Shown here: piece by piece, positions 33,056-41,887 of the stretch
Layout: every line of letters starts with the position of its first letter
Position numbering within the stretch: the first letter of the stretch is position 1
Assembly (NCBI GenBank): GCA_947593655.1
Contig: CANQDS010000006.1
Span: forward strand, 1 to 52,413
Length of the DNA stretch: 52,413 bases
Reading direction: 5' to 3'
Source of the DNA: an uncultured Lachnospiraceae bacterium
GTDB lineage: Bacteria > Bacillota > Clostridia > Lachnospirales > Lachnospiraceae
Notes under the pieces: model-generated
Database searches by the model: none
What the model was told of the DNA's origin: nothing
What the model saw: the letters and a program-made list of their open reading frames with translations, nothing else
Translations under genes and position numbers: made by a program

Positions 33056-34363
33056 CTATTGCGCTGCAACCGGCTGCGTGATTCCTTCCACCGCCTCGTC
33101 CAAAAGCTGCTGCGCATCGGTATAATTTCCTTCTACCAGCGTCTCTCCCAGCGTAGCCGCCGGATCCCAGTAACTGTCGCCGACGCGCTGAAGATCTGCA
33201 AATTCAGACTGTTCCGCCAGTGCTGCCAGCGCCGGAAGGGATGCGATCTCTTCCGAAGCCGCCGCCGCTGTATTGGCAGGGCCTTCTCCTGTCGCTGCAC
33301 CGATTGCTTTCTGGCTGTCCTCATTAGTAAGAAATTCCGCAAGCAGCATCGCCCATCCGGTATTTTGGGAATACGGGTTTACCCCTACAAATTTATATCC
33401 TGCAAAAGAGCCCATCTGCACCTGTTCGCCGTTTACGGTAAATGTCGGTAGTTTCGCAGCGGCGTAGCCGTCCCCGAACGCCTGCTGAAAAGCGCTCGTC
33501 GCCCATGTACCGTTTACATCTGCGATCATTTCACCCTTTAAAGCAAATGCCTGTGCATCTTCATTCACGCAGTTTACCATCGCTTCGCTTTTGCACATTT
33601 CCGTGATCGCGGCCGCCACATCCGCGCCCTTGTATTTGGTATCGGTCGCGTTCCAGTTGCAGGTATTGCTCCCATCTTCGTTCCGGAACATCTCCAGATC
33701 CGCTCCGGCAAAGAAACCGTACAGATACCATGCTCCCGAAACTTCCATCCCGACCGTCTTTCCCTGCTCCTCACAGGCTGCAAGCAGATTATCCCAGGAA
33801 GCAACATCTTCTTCTGACAGATAATTTTTGTTATAAAATAAGAAGTAACCGTTGGATGCCGTCAGCGGATACGCATACAGGCTGCCGTCCACGGAAGCCG
33901 CCATGACCGTCGCCAGCGAATCCGCGCTCTCCGGATCATAAGTATAAACCGTATCGATCTTTTGAAGCGCTCCCGCATTTACCAGATCTAACAGCTGGTC
34001 GTCCGGGAAAACAAATACATCTGCGGCCGCTTCCACATCCGCAAGCACATCGTCCTTGCAGTTTGCTTCGGATTCCGCGCCGATCGTAATATTAAAATCC
34101 ACTTCCGGATAGGTTTCCTTAAAACGATCGACCAGCTCTTTCATCACCGTCTGATACTCCTTTGTCTCCGCGCACCACAGGGTAAGATCAACTGTTCCGT
34201 CTGTCGCCGCGATCAGATTTTCGATCGGATCGTCGGAAGTTCCCGCATTTGCCCCTGCACTGGTATCCTTTTCTCCTCCGTCGCCGCTTTCAGAACCGCA
34301 CCCGGCCGCCAGGCTCATGATCATCGCTGCTGCAAGCAGCACTGAAACTGTTTTTTTCTTCAT
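33056..34363 (-). CDS. Extracellular sugar-binding lipoprotein, MalE-like
   Basis: A 435-residue solute-binding protein. The N-terminus is a lipoprotein signal peptide (MKKKTVSVLLAAAMIMSL, then AAGC with the lipid-bearing Cys). A Ser/Gly/Asp-rich linker follows, and then a type I sugar-binding fold (VDLTLWCAETKEYQ, GAWYLYGFF, MADVNGTWA-like). The RBS AAGGAGG is strong, as usual for the most expressed gene of such operons. A LacI-type operator lies about 20 nt upstream, and the LacI gene is divergent. The likely ligand is a maltodextrin-like glucan, given the GH13 partner. Confidence 0.92.
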   Translation of the reverse strand: MKKKTVSVLLAAAMIMSLAAGCGSESGDGGEKDTSAGANAGTSDDPIENLIAATDGTVDLTLWCAETKEYQTVMKELVDRFKETYPEVDFNITIGAESEANCKDDVLADVEAAADVFVFPDDQLLDLVNAGALQKIDTVYTYDPESADSLATVMAASVDGSLYAYPLTASNGYFLFYNKNYLSEEDVASWDNLLAACEEQGKTVGMEVSGAWYLYGFFAGADLEMFRNEDGSNTCNWNATDTKYKGADVAAAITEMCKSEAMVNCVNEDAQAFALKGEMIADVNGTWATSAFQQAFGDGYAAAKLPTFTVNGEQVQMGSFAGYKFVGVNPYSQNTGWAMLLAEFLTNEDSQKAIGAATGEGPANTAAAASEEIASLPALAALAEQSEFADLQRVGDSYWDPAATLGETLVEGNYTDAQQLLDEAVEGITQPVAAQ

Positions 34364-34381
34364 GTTTTTCCTCCTTTTTCG

Positions 34382-34395
34382 TGAAACCGTTTTCG
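34382..34395. promoter_or_regulatory. LacI/CcpA-type operator upstream of the binding-protein gene
   Basis: TGAAACCGTTTTCG, a near-palindrome around a central CG matching most of the catabolite-responsive/LacI consensus. It lies between the predicted transcription start and the ATG, so binding would block elongation. It fits the divergent LacI regulator or CcpA. Confidence 0.55.
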
Positions 34396-34428
34396 TTATT
34401 TTTGCAGTATTTTTCTCCTGCTAACTTT

Positions 34429-34457
34429 TTTCTATCACCATTTGCCTTTATATTCAA
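34429..34457 (-). promoter_or_regulatory. Predicted promoter of the sugar transport operon
   Basis: On the minus strand TTGAAT (34457-34452), a 17-nt spacer, then TAGAAA (34434-34429). Confidence 0.45.
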
Positions 34458-34477
34458 TATTTTTTCATATTTAGGAA

Positions 34478-34506
34478 TTGACTTTGTAAGGAAACCGCTA
34501 TACTAT
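34478..34506 (+). promoter_or_regulatory. Predicted promoter of the lacI-type gene
   Basis: TTGACT (34478-34483), 17 nt, then TACTAT (34501-34506), about 35 nt ahead of the ATG. A GGAAACCGC half-site resembling the operator lies in the spacer, which suggests autoregulation. Confidence 0.5.
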
Positions 34507-34542
34507 TAAAGTAAATTTGTACATTTTGAGCAGGAGGAAAAA

Positions 34543-35562
34543 ATGCCGGTAACGATCAGTGACGTGGCAAACGAAGCCGGGGTATCCAAGTCCACCGTAT
34601 CCAAAGTTTTAAACCACTGGACTTCCATTTCCCCGGAAACAACCGCCAGAGTGCAGGATGCCATACAAAAGCTCCACTATATTCCAAATTCCAGAGCCGT
34701 AAGTTTTGCCCGGCAGACCACACAGAATATCGTCTATCTGACCAGCCTCGGAAAAGATACCGCCTACCGGAATCCGCATATGTTTGATATTATGTGCGGC
34801 GTCCATCACGAACTGACACGCAGGAACTACACATTGACACTGGTGGATACTTCCGAGGAATCATATCCCGGCGAACGCGCCATGCAGGAGATCAACCGCC
34901 GTTCCGCAGACGGCCTGATCATCCACGGTTCCGCCGTCAGCGAAGAACTTGCCGCAAGGATCCTGGAAGAAAATGTTCCGCATATCCTGATCGGCCATCC
35001 TTCTTTCGAAACACGCCTGTGCTGGATCGATACCGATCATACACTGGGCGGTGAATACGCCGCAGACCATATGCTGGCCTGCGGTTATACCGACGTTCTT
35101 TTCATCTGCGGGAAAAAAAGCGATACGATCTCGAATCAGAGAATGAAAGGATTCCGGAAAAAGATGCTGAACCAGAAGCAGCACGTTCCCCAGCACAGGA
35201 TCGGATATACCGACGCCACCCGGCAGGGAGCATACGAAACAGCGTTCCGCATCTTAAACGACCGCACGCTGCCGCGTCCGCAGGCCATCATATGCGCAAA
35301 CAGTACGCTTGCCGTGGGGACCGCAAAAGCGCTACGCGAATTGTCCCTTTCCATCCCGGACGACATCGCCATGCTGACCTTTGACACGTATCCCTATTCC
35401 GGTATGCTCGATCCGGTTCTTTCCGTAATCGATATTAATGTTTATGATATGGGGGTACAGGCCGGAAATATGATGATCCGCAAATTAGAGAACCCGGATC
35501 TCTTCATTCAGAGTTTTACCACGCTTCCCGTCCTGATCCAGGGAGAAAGCACGGTCTTGTAA
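34543..35562 (+). CDS. LacI-family transcriptional regulator
   Basis: A 339-residue LacI-type repressor. The N-terminal helix-turn-helix and hinge read TISDVANEAGVSKSTVSKVL and then IPNSRAVSFA. The C-terminal periplasmic-binding-like domain has HMLACGYTDVLFICGKKS and DDIAMLTFDTYPYS. It is divergent from the sugar transport operon, the usual arrangement for local control. The effector is probably the imported sugar or a product of it. Confidence 0.93.
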   Translation: MPVTISDVANEAGVSKSTVSKVLNHWTSISPETTARVQDAIQKLHYIPNSRAVSFARQTTQNIVYLTSLGKDTAYRNPHMFDIMCGVHHELTRRNYTLTLVDTSEESYPGERAMQEINRRSADGLIIHGSAVSEELAARILEENVPHILIGHPSFETRLCWIDTDHTLGGEYAADHMLACGYTDVLFICGKKSDTISNQRMKGFRKKMLNQKQHVPQHRIGYTDATRQGAYETAFRILNDRTLPRPQAIICANSTLAVGTAKALRELSLSIPDDIAMLTFDTYPYSGMLDPVLSVIDINVYDMGVQAGNMMIRKLENPDLFIQSFTTLPVLIQGESTVL

Positions 35563-35585
35563 TGCAGATTCCAAAATGATAGAAT
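35557..35585 (+). promoter_or_regulatory. Predicted promoter of the CoA-transferase gene
   Basis: TTGTAA (35557-35562), 17 nt, then TAGAAT (35580-35585), just after the lacI stop and ahead of AAAGGAGG. Confidence 0.5.
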
Positions 35586-35618
35586 AAAAAATAAGTATCT
35601 CAAAGGAGGAAAATAACT

Positions 35619-36959
35619 ATGGATTTTACACAGGAATACAGCCAGAAACTCGTTTCAGCCGACGAAGCGGTCCGGCTCATCCAATCCGGCGACTGGGTTG
35701 ATTACGGCTGGTGTACCGGAACCCCGGATGCGCTCGACCGGGCGCTGGCCAAAAGGACGGACGAACTGACCGATGTCAAGCTGCGCGGCGGCATCCTCTT
35801 GAAACCGCTCGCCGTTTTCGAGCGTGAAGACGCCGGCGAACACTTCACCTGGAACTCCTGGCATATGTCCGGCATCGAACGGAAGCTGATCGCCCGCGGC
35901 TGCTCTTATTACGCGCCGATCCGCTACTCGGAACTGCCGCGCTACTACCGCAACTCCGCCGATCCGCTGGATGTCGCCATGTTCCAGGTCGCACCGATGG
36001 ATGCACACGGATTTTTCAACTTCGGCCCGAACGCCTCCCATCTCGGCGCCGTCTGCGAGAAGGCAAAACACATCATCGTTGAAGTCAACGAAAACATGCC
36101 GCGCTGCCTGGGCGGTACGGAAACGGGCGTACATATTTCCAAAGTAAGCCGTATCGTCGAAGGGGATAACCCGCCGATCGGCGAGCTCGGCGCAGGCGGT
36201 CCTGCTACGGACGTCGATAAAAAAGTCGCACAGCTGATCGTCGACCAGATCCCGAACGGCGCATGTCTGCAGCTTGGGATCGGCGGTATGCCGAACGCGG
36301 TCGGCTCGCTCATCGCGGAATCCGACCTTAAGGATCTCGGCGTCCACACGGAAATGTACGTTGACGCCTTTGTCGACATCGCGAAAGCCGGGAAGATCAC
36401 CGGAGCGCACAAGAACATCGACCGTTACCGCCAGACCTATGGTTTCGGCGCCGGAACGAAGAAAATGTACGACTATCTGGACGAGAATCCGGAGATGATG
36501 AGCGCCCCGGTCAGCTATACGAACGACATCCGCTCCATCTCGGCGCTGGATAACTTTATTTCCATCAACAACTGCGTGGATATCGATCTGTTCGGGCAGA
36601 TCAGCTCCGAATCCTCCGGAACCAAGCAGATCAGCGGAGCCGGCGGACAGCTGGACTTCGTGCTCGGCGCTTATCTGTCGAACGGCGGAAAGAGCTTCAT
36701 CTGCTGCTCCTCGACGTTTACCGACAAACAGGGCGTTATGCACTCCCGCATCCGTCCGACGCTGGCGGAAGGATCCATCGTAACCGATACCCGTGCCAAC
36801 ACCCATTACATCGTTACCGAATTCGGCATGGTCAACCTGAAAGGGCTTTCCGCATGGCAGCGTGCAGAGGCGATCATCAGCATCGCGCATCCTGACTTCC
36901 GTGACGAACTGATCGCAGAAGCGGAGAAAATGCACATCTGGAGAAGATCGAACAAATAA
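35619..36959 (+). CDS. Butyryl-CoA:acetate-type CoA-transferase
   Basis: A 446-residue CoA-transferase of the acetyl-CoA hydrolase/4-hydroxybutyrate CoA-transferase family, the size of the butyryl-CoA:acetate enzymes of gut butyrate producers. Visible segments are [17 protein letters not shown], the probable catalytic glutamate in [32 protein letters not shown] and [11 protein letters not shown]. It would move CoA from butyryl-CoA to acetate, releasing butyrate. Close relatives use 4-hydroxybutyrate or propionate, so the substrate is not certain. A strong RBS (AAAGGAGG) precedes the ATG. It is co-transcribed with a small metal-sensor gene 15 nt downstream. Confidence 0.88.
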   Translation: MDFTQEYSQKLVSADEAVRLIQSGDWVDYGWCTGTPDALDRALAKRTDELTDVKLRGGILLKPLAVFEREDAGEHFTWNSWHMSGIERKLIARGCSYYAPIRYSELPRYYRNSADPLDVAMFQVAPMDAHGFFNFGPNASHLGAVCEKAKHIIVEVNENMPRCLGGTETGVHISKVSRIVEGDNPPIGELGAGGPATDVDKKVAQLIVDQIPNGACLQLGIGGMPNAVGSLIAESDLKDLGVHTEMYVDAFVDIAKAGKITGAHKNIDRYRQTYGFGAGTKKMYDYLDENPEMMSAPVSYTNDIRSISALDNFISINNCVDIDLFGQISSESSGTKQISGAGGQLDFVLGAYLSNGGKSFICCSSTFTDKQGVMHSRIRPTLAEGSIVTDTRANTHYIVTEFGMVNLKGLSAWQRAEAIISIAHPDFRDELIAEAEKMHIWRRSNK

Positions 36960-36974
36960 AAAGGAACGGCGGTT

Positions 36975-37286
36975 ATGAGCGAAGAACATACGCACCATGC
37001 AAAAGAGGACGGAGGCGGCCATCATCATCATGAACACACCAAAGCGGTCCTTAACCGGATGAACCGCGCGATCGGCCATATGGAATCCATCAAAGGCATG
37101 ATCGAATCCGGCAGGGACTGCAGCGAAGTTCTGATCCAGATCGCCGCCGTCCGCTCCGCGATCAACAACATCGGCAAGATCATTCTGGAGGATCATATCA
37201 ACCACTGCATCGTGGACGCGGTGGAAACGGGCGACCGGCAGGCGCTCGACGATCTGAATGAAGCGATCAACAAATTCATAAAATAA
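36975..37286 (+). CDS. CsoR/FrmR-family metal-sensing regulator
   Basis: A 103-residue all-helical regulator of the CsoR/RcnR/FrmR family. The ligand pattern Cys-His-Cys is visible as RDCSEVLIQIAAVRSAI and, 25 residues on, DHINHCI. The first 22 residues are rich in His (HTHH, HHHHEH), which may bind metal. Members sense copper, nickel or formaldehyde and release DNA on binding. Sharing an operon with a CoA-transferase, rather than a metal exporter, is unusual. Confidence 0.88.
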   Translation: MSEEHTHHAKEDGGGHHHHEHTKAVLNRMNRAIGHMESIKGMIESGRDCSEVLIQIAAVRSAINNIGKIILEDHINHCIVDAVETGDRQALDDLNEAINKFIK

Positions 37287-37312
37287 GCGTGCCATCTGTG
37301 CACGCTTTTTTT
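37285..37312 (+). terminator. Intrinsic terminator after the metal-sensor gene
   Basis: AAGCGTG pairs with CACGCTT, followed by a run of T. It starts within the stop codon region. Confidence 0.85.
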
Positions 37313-37441
37313 GTTCATTTCCTTCCTATGATAATCAGAATAGATAAAAAATAAGAAAATCTTAAGAAAAATTTATAAAAGTTTTCTCTTGTTTTTGCCC
37401 GATTTTTTGATAAACTATCGTGTGTAAATAAGGAGGTAACT

Positions 37442-39523
37442 ATGAAAAAGATGTTAAATGTGATCAAAGCAAAACTTTTCACCAAAAACGAAAAACAACA
37501 TTCTCCGGAATATGACCGCATGATTGCATTCCTCAACAGATATTCGCTGGTGTTCCACGCGCTGCTTTCGTGCGGAGTCGTTTTCCTGGTAGAACTGATC
37601 TCCAGAAGAAGTTTCTTCTCGGCGTGCAGCTTTATCGGAACGCACACACTGGCTTTCCTATATAATGCATTTATCGTATTTGCATCGCTGACGCTGGTTT
37701 ACCTGTTCCGCCGCCGGGTGTTCATGCGGGTGATCATCTGCGGGCTGTGGACCTTCCTCGGGATCATCAACGGCTGCATCCTGTCCAACCGCGTGACGCC
37801 GTTTGCCTATACGGACCTGAAATGTATTTCCGACCTGCTTGCCATGAACAACACAAGCTATTTTACCGCAACGCAGGCGACCATCGCAGTGATCGGGATC
37901 GCCGTTTTCCTTCTCTTAATGGGGGGGCTCTTCATCAAAGGACCGAAATACGAAGGGAGAACGCGGAAAATCGTCGCTCCTGTCGCGATCCTCTGCGTCC
38001 TGTTTATCGGCCTTCCGATTACGACGGAGGCCGCGCAGAGCACCAACGTGGTTGCCAGCTATTTTTCCAATATCGCGCAGGGCTATGAGAATTACGGATT
38101 TATCTACGGATTTTCCTCCAGCGTCGTAGACCGCGGCATGAGCAAGCCGGACGATTATTCCGAAGAAACGATTGACGATATCCAGACAGCGGTCAACAGC
38201 GAAAAGGCTGACACAACGGTTTCCCCGGAAAATGCGCCGAACGTCATCTGCGTCCTTCTGGAATCCTTCTGCGATCCGGATGAGATCCGGTTCCTCGATT
38301 ATAATGAAGATCCGATCCCGACCTTCCACAGCCTGGAGCAGAACTTCTCCACCGGCTACCTGACCGTTCCGGTCGTAGGCGCCGGTACGGCAAACACCGA
38401 GTTTGAGATTCTCTCCGGAATGGATATGCAGTTTTTCGGCACCGGAGAATATCCGTATAAAACTATATTAAAGAAAACGGACTGCGAAAGCATCGCTTCC
38501 GCGCTTTCCTCGATCGGCTACGGCACGCACGCGGTACACAATAACGGCGGCAATTTCTACAGCCGTGTCAACGCCTTTTCCGTTATGGGATTTGACACCT
38601 TTACCAGTAAGGAGCTGATGGATATCCAGACTTACACGCCGAACGGAAGCTGGGCGACGGACGATATCCTTGTCGATGAAACGATAAAGACGCTGGATGC
38701 AACGCCGGATCAGCCTGACTTTACTTATACGATCACCGTCGGCACGCATGGCGATTACCCGAAGGAGCCGGTGATCGACAATCCTCCGTTTACCGTCAGC
38801 GGCGTCGAGGACGAGGGCGAAGCGAATGCATGGACTTATTACGTCAACCAGTTAAACGAAGTTGACCGGTTTATGGCTGATCTGATCGAAGCGGTCGATC
38901 AGCGGGACGAAGATACCGTGATCGTATTCTTTGGCGACCATCTGCCGACGATGGGGCTTACAGATGAGGATATGCTCTCCGGAGATATTTACAAAACCAA
39001 TTATGTAACGTGGAACAACATGGGACTTCCGAAAGAAGACTGCGACCTGTATGCATACCAGCTTCTCGCCCATGTCACCGATGGCATCGGGATCCATGAA
39101 GGAACCATTTTCAACTACCATCAGACGCAGGAAAATTCCGCCGTCTATATCGACGGATTAGAGCAGCTGCAGTACGATATCCTCTATGGAAAACGCTATT
39201 GCTACGAGGACGAGAATTACAGCCCTGCAAAAGAGATCGTCATGGGAATCGATGAAGTCGTTCTCTCCGATATCAGCTGTTCGCCGGAAATGACACAGGC
39301 GCTCATCAACGGCGAGAACTTCACAAGATGGAGCCGGGTATATATCAACGGCAAGAAAGTGCCGACCACCTATATCTCCTCCGGTATCCTCGCCATTGAC
39401 GCCGAAGAACTGGCCGACGGCGACAGTGTTGTAGTGAACCAGCTGGGATCCAGCAATACGATATTCCGCAGTTCCAACGAGATGATCTATGACGATCTGA
39501 ATGTTTCCGATACGGAAGACTGA
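37442..39523 (+). CDS. LTA-synthase-like membrane sulfatase-fold enzyme
   Basis: A 693-residue protein with about five N-terminal membrane segments and a large outside sulfatase-fold domain. Active-site signs are ICVLLESFCDP, the nucleophile Thr316 in GAGTANTEFEIL, VGTHGDYP, and VFFGDHLPTMG. Such enzymes transfer glycerol-phosphate from phosphatidylglycerol to make lipoteichoic acid or decorate other glycans. After about residue 600 there is an extra beta-rich domain resembling an IPT/TIG fold (INGENFTRWSRVYINGKKVP), which is not part of classic LtaS. The RBS is AAGGAGG. Seven G occur at 37921-37927 in a membrane segment, with the frame open. Confidence 0.87.
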   Translation: MKKMLNVIKAKLFTKNEKQHSPEYDRMIAFLNRYSLVFHALLSCGVVFLVELISRRSFFSACSFIGTHTLAFLYNAFIVFASLTLVYLFRRRVFMRVIICGLWTFLGIINGCILSNRVTPFAYTDLKCISDLLAMNNTSYFTATQATIAVIGIAVFLLLMGGLFIKGPKYEGRTRKIVAPVAILCVLFIGLPITTEAAQSTNVVASYFSNIAQGYENYGFIYGFSSSVVDRGMSKPDDYSEETIDDIQTAVNSEKADTTVSPENAPNVICVLLESFCDPDEIRFLDYNEDPIPTFHSLEQNFSTGYLTVPVVGAGTANTEFEILSGMDMQFFGTGEYPYKTILKKTDCESIASALSSIGYGTHAVHNNGGNFYSRVNAFSVMGFDTFTSKELMDIQTYTPNGSWATDDILVDETIKTLDATPDQPDFTYTITVGTHGDYPKEPVIDNPPFTVSGVEDEGEANAWTYYVNQLNEVDRFMADLIEAVDQRDEDTVIVFFGDHLPTMGLTDEDMLSGDIYKTNYVTWNNMGLPKEDCDLYAYQLLAHVTDGIGIHEGTIFNYHQTQENSAVYIDGLEQLQYDILYGKRYCYEDENYSPAKEIVMGIDEVVLSDISCSPEMTQALINGENFTRWSRVYINGKKVPTTYISSGILAIDAEELADGDSVVVNQLGSSNTIFRSSNEMIYDDLNVSDTED

Positions 39524-39537
39524 TCGTTGTACATTCC

Positions 39538-39745
39538 CGCACCGGGCGCGGCTGCAAACGCAGCATATTCCCTATATGCGTCCGGCGCAAGCGGCATTTT
39601 TTTCTATGCGCGCCCGGCGCAGGCAGCATATTACCTATGCGCCCGTGCACAGACAGCATATTACCTATGCGCCCGTGCGCAGACAGCATATTTTCCATGC
39701 GCGCCCGGCGCAGGCAATATATTTTCTATGCGCGCCCATGCGCTA
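39538..39745. repeat. Tandem 30/31-bp repeats, about six copies
   Basis: Units begin near 39577, 39607, 39638, 39668, 39698 and 39729 (last partial), with a diverged copy before. A typical unit starts TGCGCCCGTGCGCAGACAGC and ends with an AT-rich CATATT and CTA. The GC-rich half is nearly palindromic (GCGCCCGGCGC). The repeats sit between two convergent genes. Open frames across them are artefacts of the repeat. There is no unique spacer, so it is not a CRISPR array. Confidence 0.85.
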
Positions 39746-39756
39746 AAGCACAAAAT

Positions 39757-39817
39757 AAAAGAGGCCGTCGCAGTAAGGAACAAATACTTGAATCCTTATT
39801 GTGACAGCCTCTTTTTT
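39757..39817. terminator. Bidirectional terminator between convergent genes
   Basis: A long stem (GAGGC...GTC...TAAGGA with TCCTTA...GAC...GCCTC) has an A run on one side and a T run on the other, so it can end transcription from both strands. Confidence 0.85.
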
Positions 39818-39823
39818 ATCTGC

Positions 39824-40669
39824 TTATCCGATCTGTTTTAATACCCCGACCGCCGTTTCCAGATATGGATTTTCCATCTGGTAAAATTCCCCGCGATCCG
39901 CTTTCTGCGCATATTCCGGATCCAGCGGAAGCTTCCCGAGCACTTTTAAGCCCGATTCCGCAGCCGCTTCCTCAACATGGCTCTCCCCGAAGAGTTTGAT
40001 CTCTTTTCCGCAGTCCGGGCATTTCAGATAACTGAAATTCTCTACAACCCCCAGAACCGGAATGTGCATCATCTCCGCCATATGGTAAGCCTTCTTTACG
40101 ATCATCTGCACCAGCTCCTGCGGAGACGTCACGATAATGACGCCGTTGACCGGCAGCGATTGGAACACCGTCAGCGGCACATCGCCGGTTCCCGGCGGCA
40201 TATCCACAAAGAGATAATCCAATTCGCCCCATACGGTTTCATTCCAAAACTGTTTCACCGCGCCCGCGATCACCGGCCCCCGCCAGATCACCGGCTCTTC
40301 TTCATCTTCCATCAGCAGATTGATCGACATGATCTTGATCCCGCCGGCCGCCTCTAACGGCACCATTCCTCTTTCATCTCCAACGACATCTCCGTGAACG
40401 CCGAACATCTTCGGGATCGACGGCCCCGTAATATCCGCATCCAGGATCCCGACACGGTATCCGGCTTTCGCCATAGCCGCGGCAAGCGACGACGTCACAA
40501 AGGACTTTCCGACGCCTCCCTTCCCGCTGACCACTCCGATCACATAGCGGATATTGGAAAAAGCGTTCATCGGCTCCTGCATACTCTGCGCCCCCTGGCT
40601 GCCCGGACATCCCTCGCAGCTGGACTTCGAGCAGCTCGATGCGCTGCTGCAGTTTTTATTTTCCGGCAT
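39824..40669 (-). CDS. mrp: Mrp/NBP35-type iron-sulfur carrier ATPase
   Basis: A 281-residue P-loop ATPase that holds and delivers iron-sulfur clusters. It has the deviant Walker A VVSGKGGVGKSFVTSSL, DADITGPSIPKMFG, DYLFVDMPPGTGD and the C-terminal cluster ligands KCPDCGKE. The first 30 residues are rich in Cys and Ser (CSSASSCSKSSCEGCPG), as in several clostridial Mrp proteins. The ATG at 40669 has GGAGGG upstream and overlaps the transporter gene by about 14 nt. Confidence 0.92.
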   Translation of the reverse strand: MPENKNCSSASSCSKSSCEGCPGSQGAQSMQEPMNAFSNIRYVIGVVSGKGGVGKSFVTSSLAAAMAKAGYRVGILDADITGPSIPKMFGVHGDVVGDERGMVPLEAAGGIKIMSINLLMEDEEEPVIWRGPVIAGAVKQFWNETVWGELDYLFVDMPPGTGDVPLTVFQSLPVNGVIIVTSPQELVQMIVKKAYHMAEMMHIPVLGVVENFSYLKCPDCGKEIKLFGESHVEEAAAESGLKVLGKLPLDPEYAQKADRGEFYQMENPYLETAVGVLKQIG

Positions 40670-41864
40670 GTTTCTTCCCTCCATTTCTCTTTCTATTGGA
40701 AAATGCATCTTTATCAACTTCAATAACGGTACGGTATCCGCTTCCGATCTCCCGGCTCACATCTTCCTGAATACGCGCTCTTAACGCGTCGTCGGAAAGA
40801 TGGAAATGATACGGAACCACAATGTCAAAAACCATATTGGTACGGTTTTCATCCTCTTCCACCCGAAAATCATGCATGGTGATCACCGGATCGAGCGCCT
40901 GGACGATTGCCAGCAGCTTCTGTTCGAGTTCCCGGATCTGCTCGTCCTCCGTCTCCACCGGATCGATATGAATGGTCGCCGCACACCCCATCTCGCCCGA
41001 AATTTTCTTCTCCAGACTGTCAATGATATGATGTAGCCTCCGCAGATCGCCGTCCGCGGGAACCTCCGCATGCAGCGAAACGATCCGCCGCCCCGGACCG
41101 TAATCATGGACGATCAGATCGTGGAATCCCTTTATATTTTCATCAAAATCCATCACAATATTCCCGATCCGGTCCACAAATTCCTTTTCCGGAGGCTGTC
41201 CCAGAAGCGGATTCAACGTATCCCGCGCCGTACAGAAACCGGCGTAAAAAATAAAGCAGCCGACCAGCACTCCGCAGTACCCGTCGATCTGCCAGCCGGT
41301 GCAGACTTCTGTAACCGCAGACACAAGCACCGCAAGCGTAGCCGCCGCATCGCTTAAACTGTCCGTGCAGACCGCCAGAACGGTGGCCGAGCGGATCTTT
41401 GTGCCGACGCGGTAATTATAAAACGCCATATAGCATTTGACCAGAATAGACGCCAGCAGGATCCCGGCGATCAGGGCATTCAGCTGCGTCTCCTTCGGAT
41501 GCAGGATCTTTACGATGGAATCCCGGATCAGCTCCATCGCCATAAATAAAATAACGACGGCTACCACCAGCCCGGAAAGATACTCGATCCGTCCGTGCCC
41601 AAACGGATGGCCGGGATCCGGCTTCTGCCCGGCCAGCTTAAAACCCGCCAGCGTAACGATCGACGAACCGGCGTCCGATAGATTATTAAACGCATCCGCT
41701 GTGATCGCGATCGAACCGCCCATCCATCCCGCGCAGAATTTCCCCGCCGACAGCAGGAGATTGAAGAAAATCCCGACCGCCCCGCAGAGCATCCCGTACG
41801 CCCCTCGTTTCCGGTTCTCCGGCATATCCTCCGGAATAAAAAAACGGGAAAGAATCGTTATCAT
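40656..41864 (-). CDS. Cation diffusion facilitator transporter
   Basis: A 402-residue CDF-type metal/proton antiporter. Membrane metal site residues are seen in ADAFNNLSDAGSS and in HPFGHGRIEYLSG, and there are six hydrophobic segments. The C-terminal region from about 215 is longer than usual: besides the normal cytoplasmic domain (HDYGPGRRIVSLHAEVPADG) there is a second similar stretch (MHDFRVEEDENRTNMVFDIV). It could export zinc, iron or manganese. It is 23 nt downstream of the signal peptidase gene and overlaps mrp, so the three form an operon. Confidence 0.92.
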   Translation of the reverse strand: MITILSRFFIPEDMPENRKRGAYGMLCGAVGIFFNLLLSAGKFCAGWMGGSIAITADAFNNLSDAGSSIVTLAGFKLAGQKPDPGHPFGHGRIEYLSGLVVAVVILFMAMELIRDSIVKILHPKETQLNALIAGILLASILVKCYMAFYNYRVGTKIRSATVLAVCTDSLSDAAATLAVLVSAVTEVCTGWQIDGYCGVLVGCFIFYAGFCTARDTLNPLLGQPPEKEFVDRIGNIVMDFDENIKGFHDLIVHDYGPGRRIVSLHAEVPADGDLRRLHHIIDSLEKKISGEMGCAATIHIDPVETEDEQIRELEQKLLAIVQALDPVITMHDFRVEEDENRTNMVFDIVVPYHFHLSDDALRARIQEDVSREIGSGYRTVIEVDKDAFSNRKRNGGKKHAGK

Positions 41865-41887
41865 GTTCCACTACCCCATCTGACACA

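Noticed and set aside
35655-37295. Long minus-strand open frame (546 codons) opposite the CoA-transferase and sensor genes
   Set aside because: It is antisense to two clear genes and has no family signature; it reflects their GC-rich third positions.
37921-37927. G7 run in the LTA-synthase-like gene as another phase switch
   Set aside because: The frame is open and seven is shorter than the runs seen at broken genes; kept only as a note.
39538-39745. Possible CRISPR array
   Set aside because: The units are contiguous and similar throughout; there are no unique spacers and no cas genes.
39345-39841. Open frames with repeated MLSAHGRIGN- or YYLCARAQTA-like peptides
   Set aside because: They arise from translating the 30/31-bp tandem repeats; no ribosome binding site, and frames change between units.
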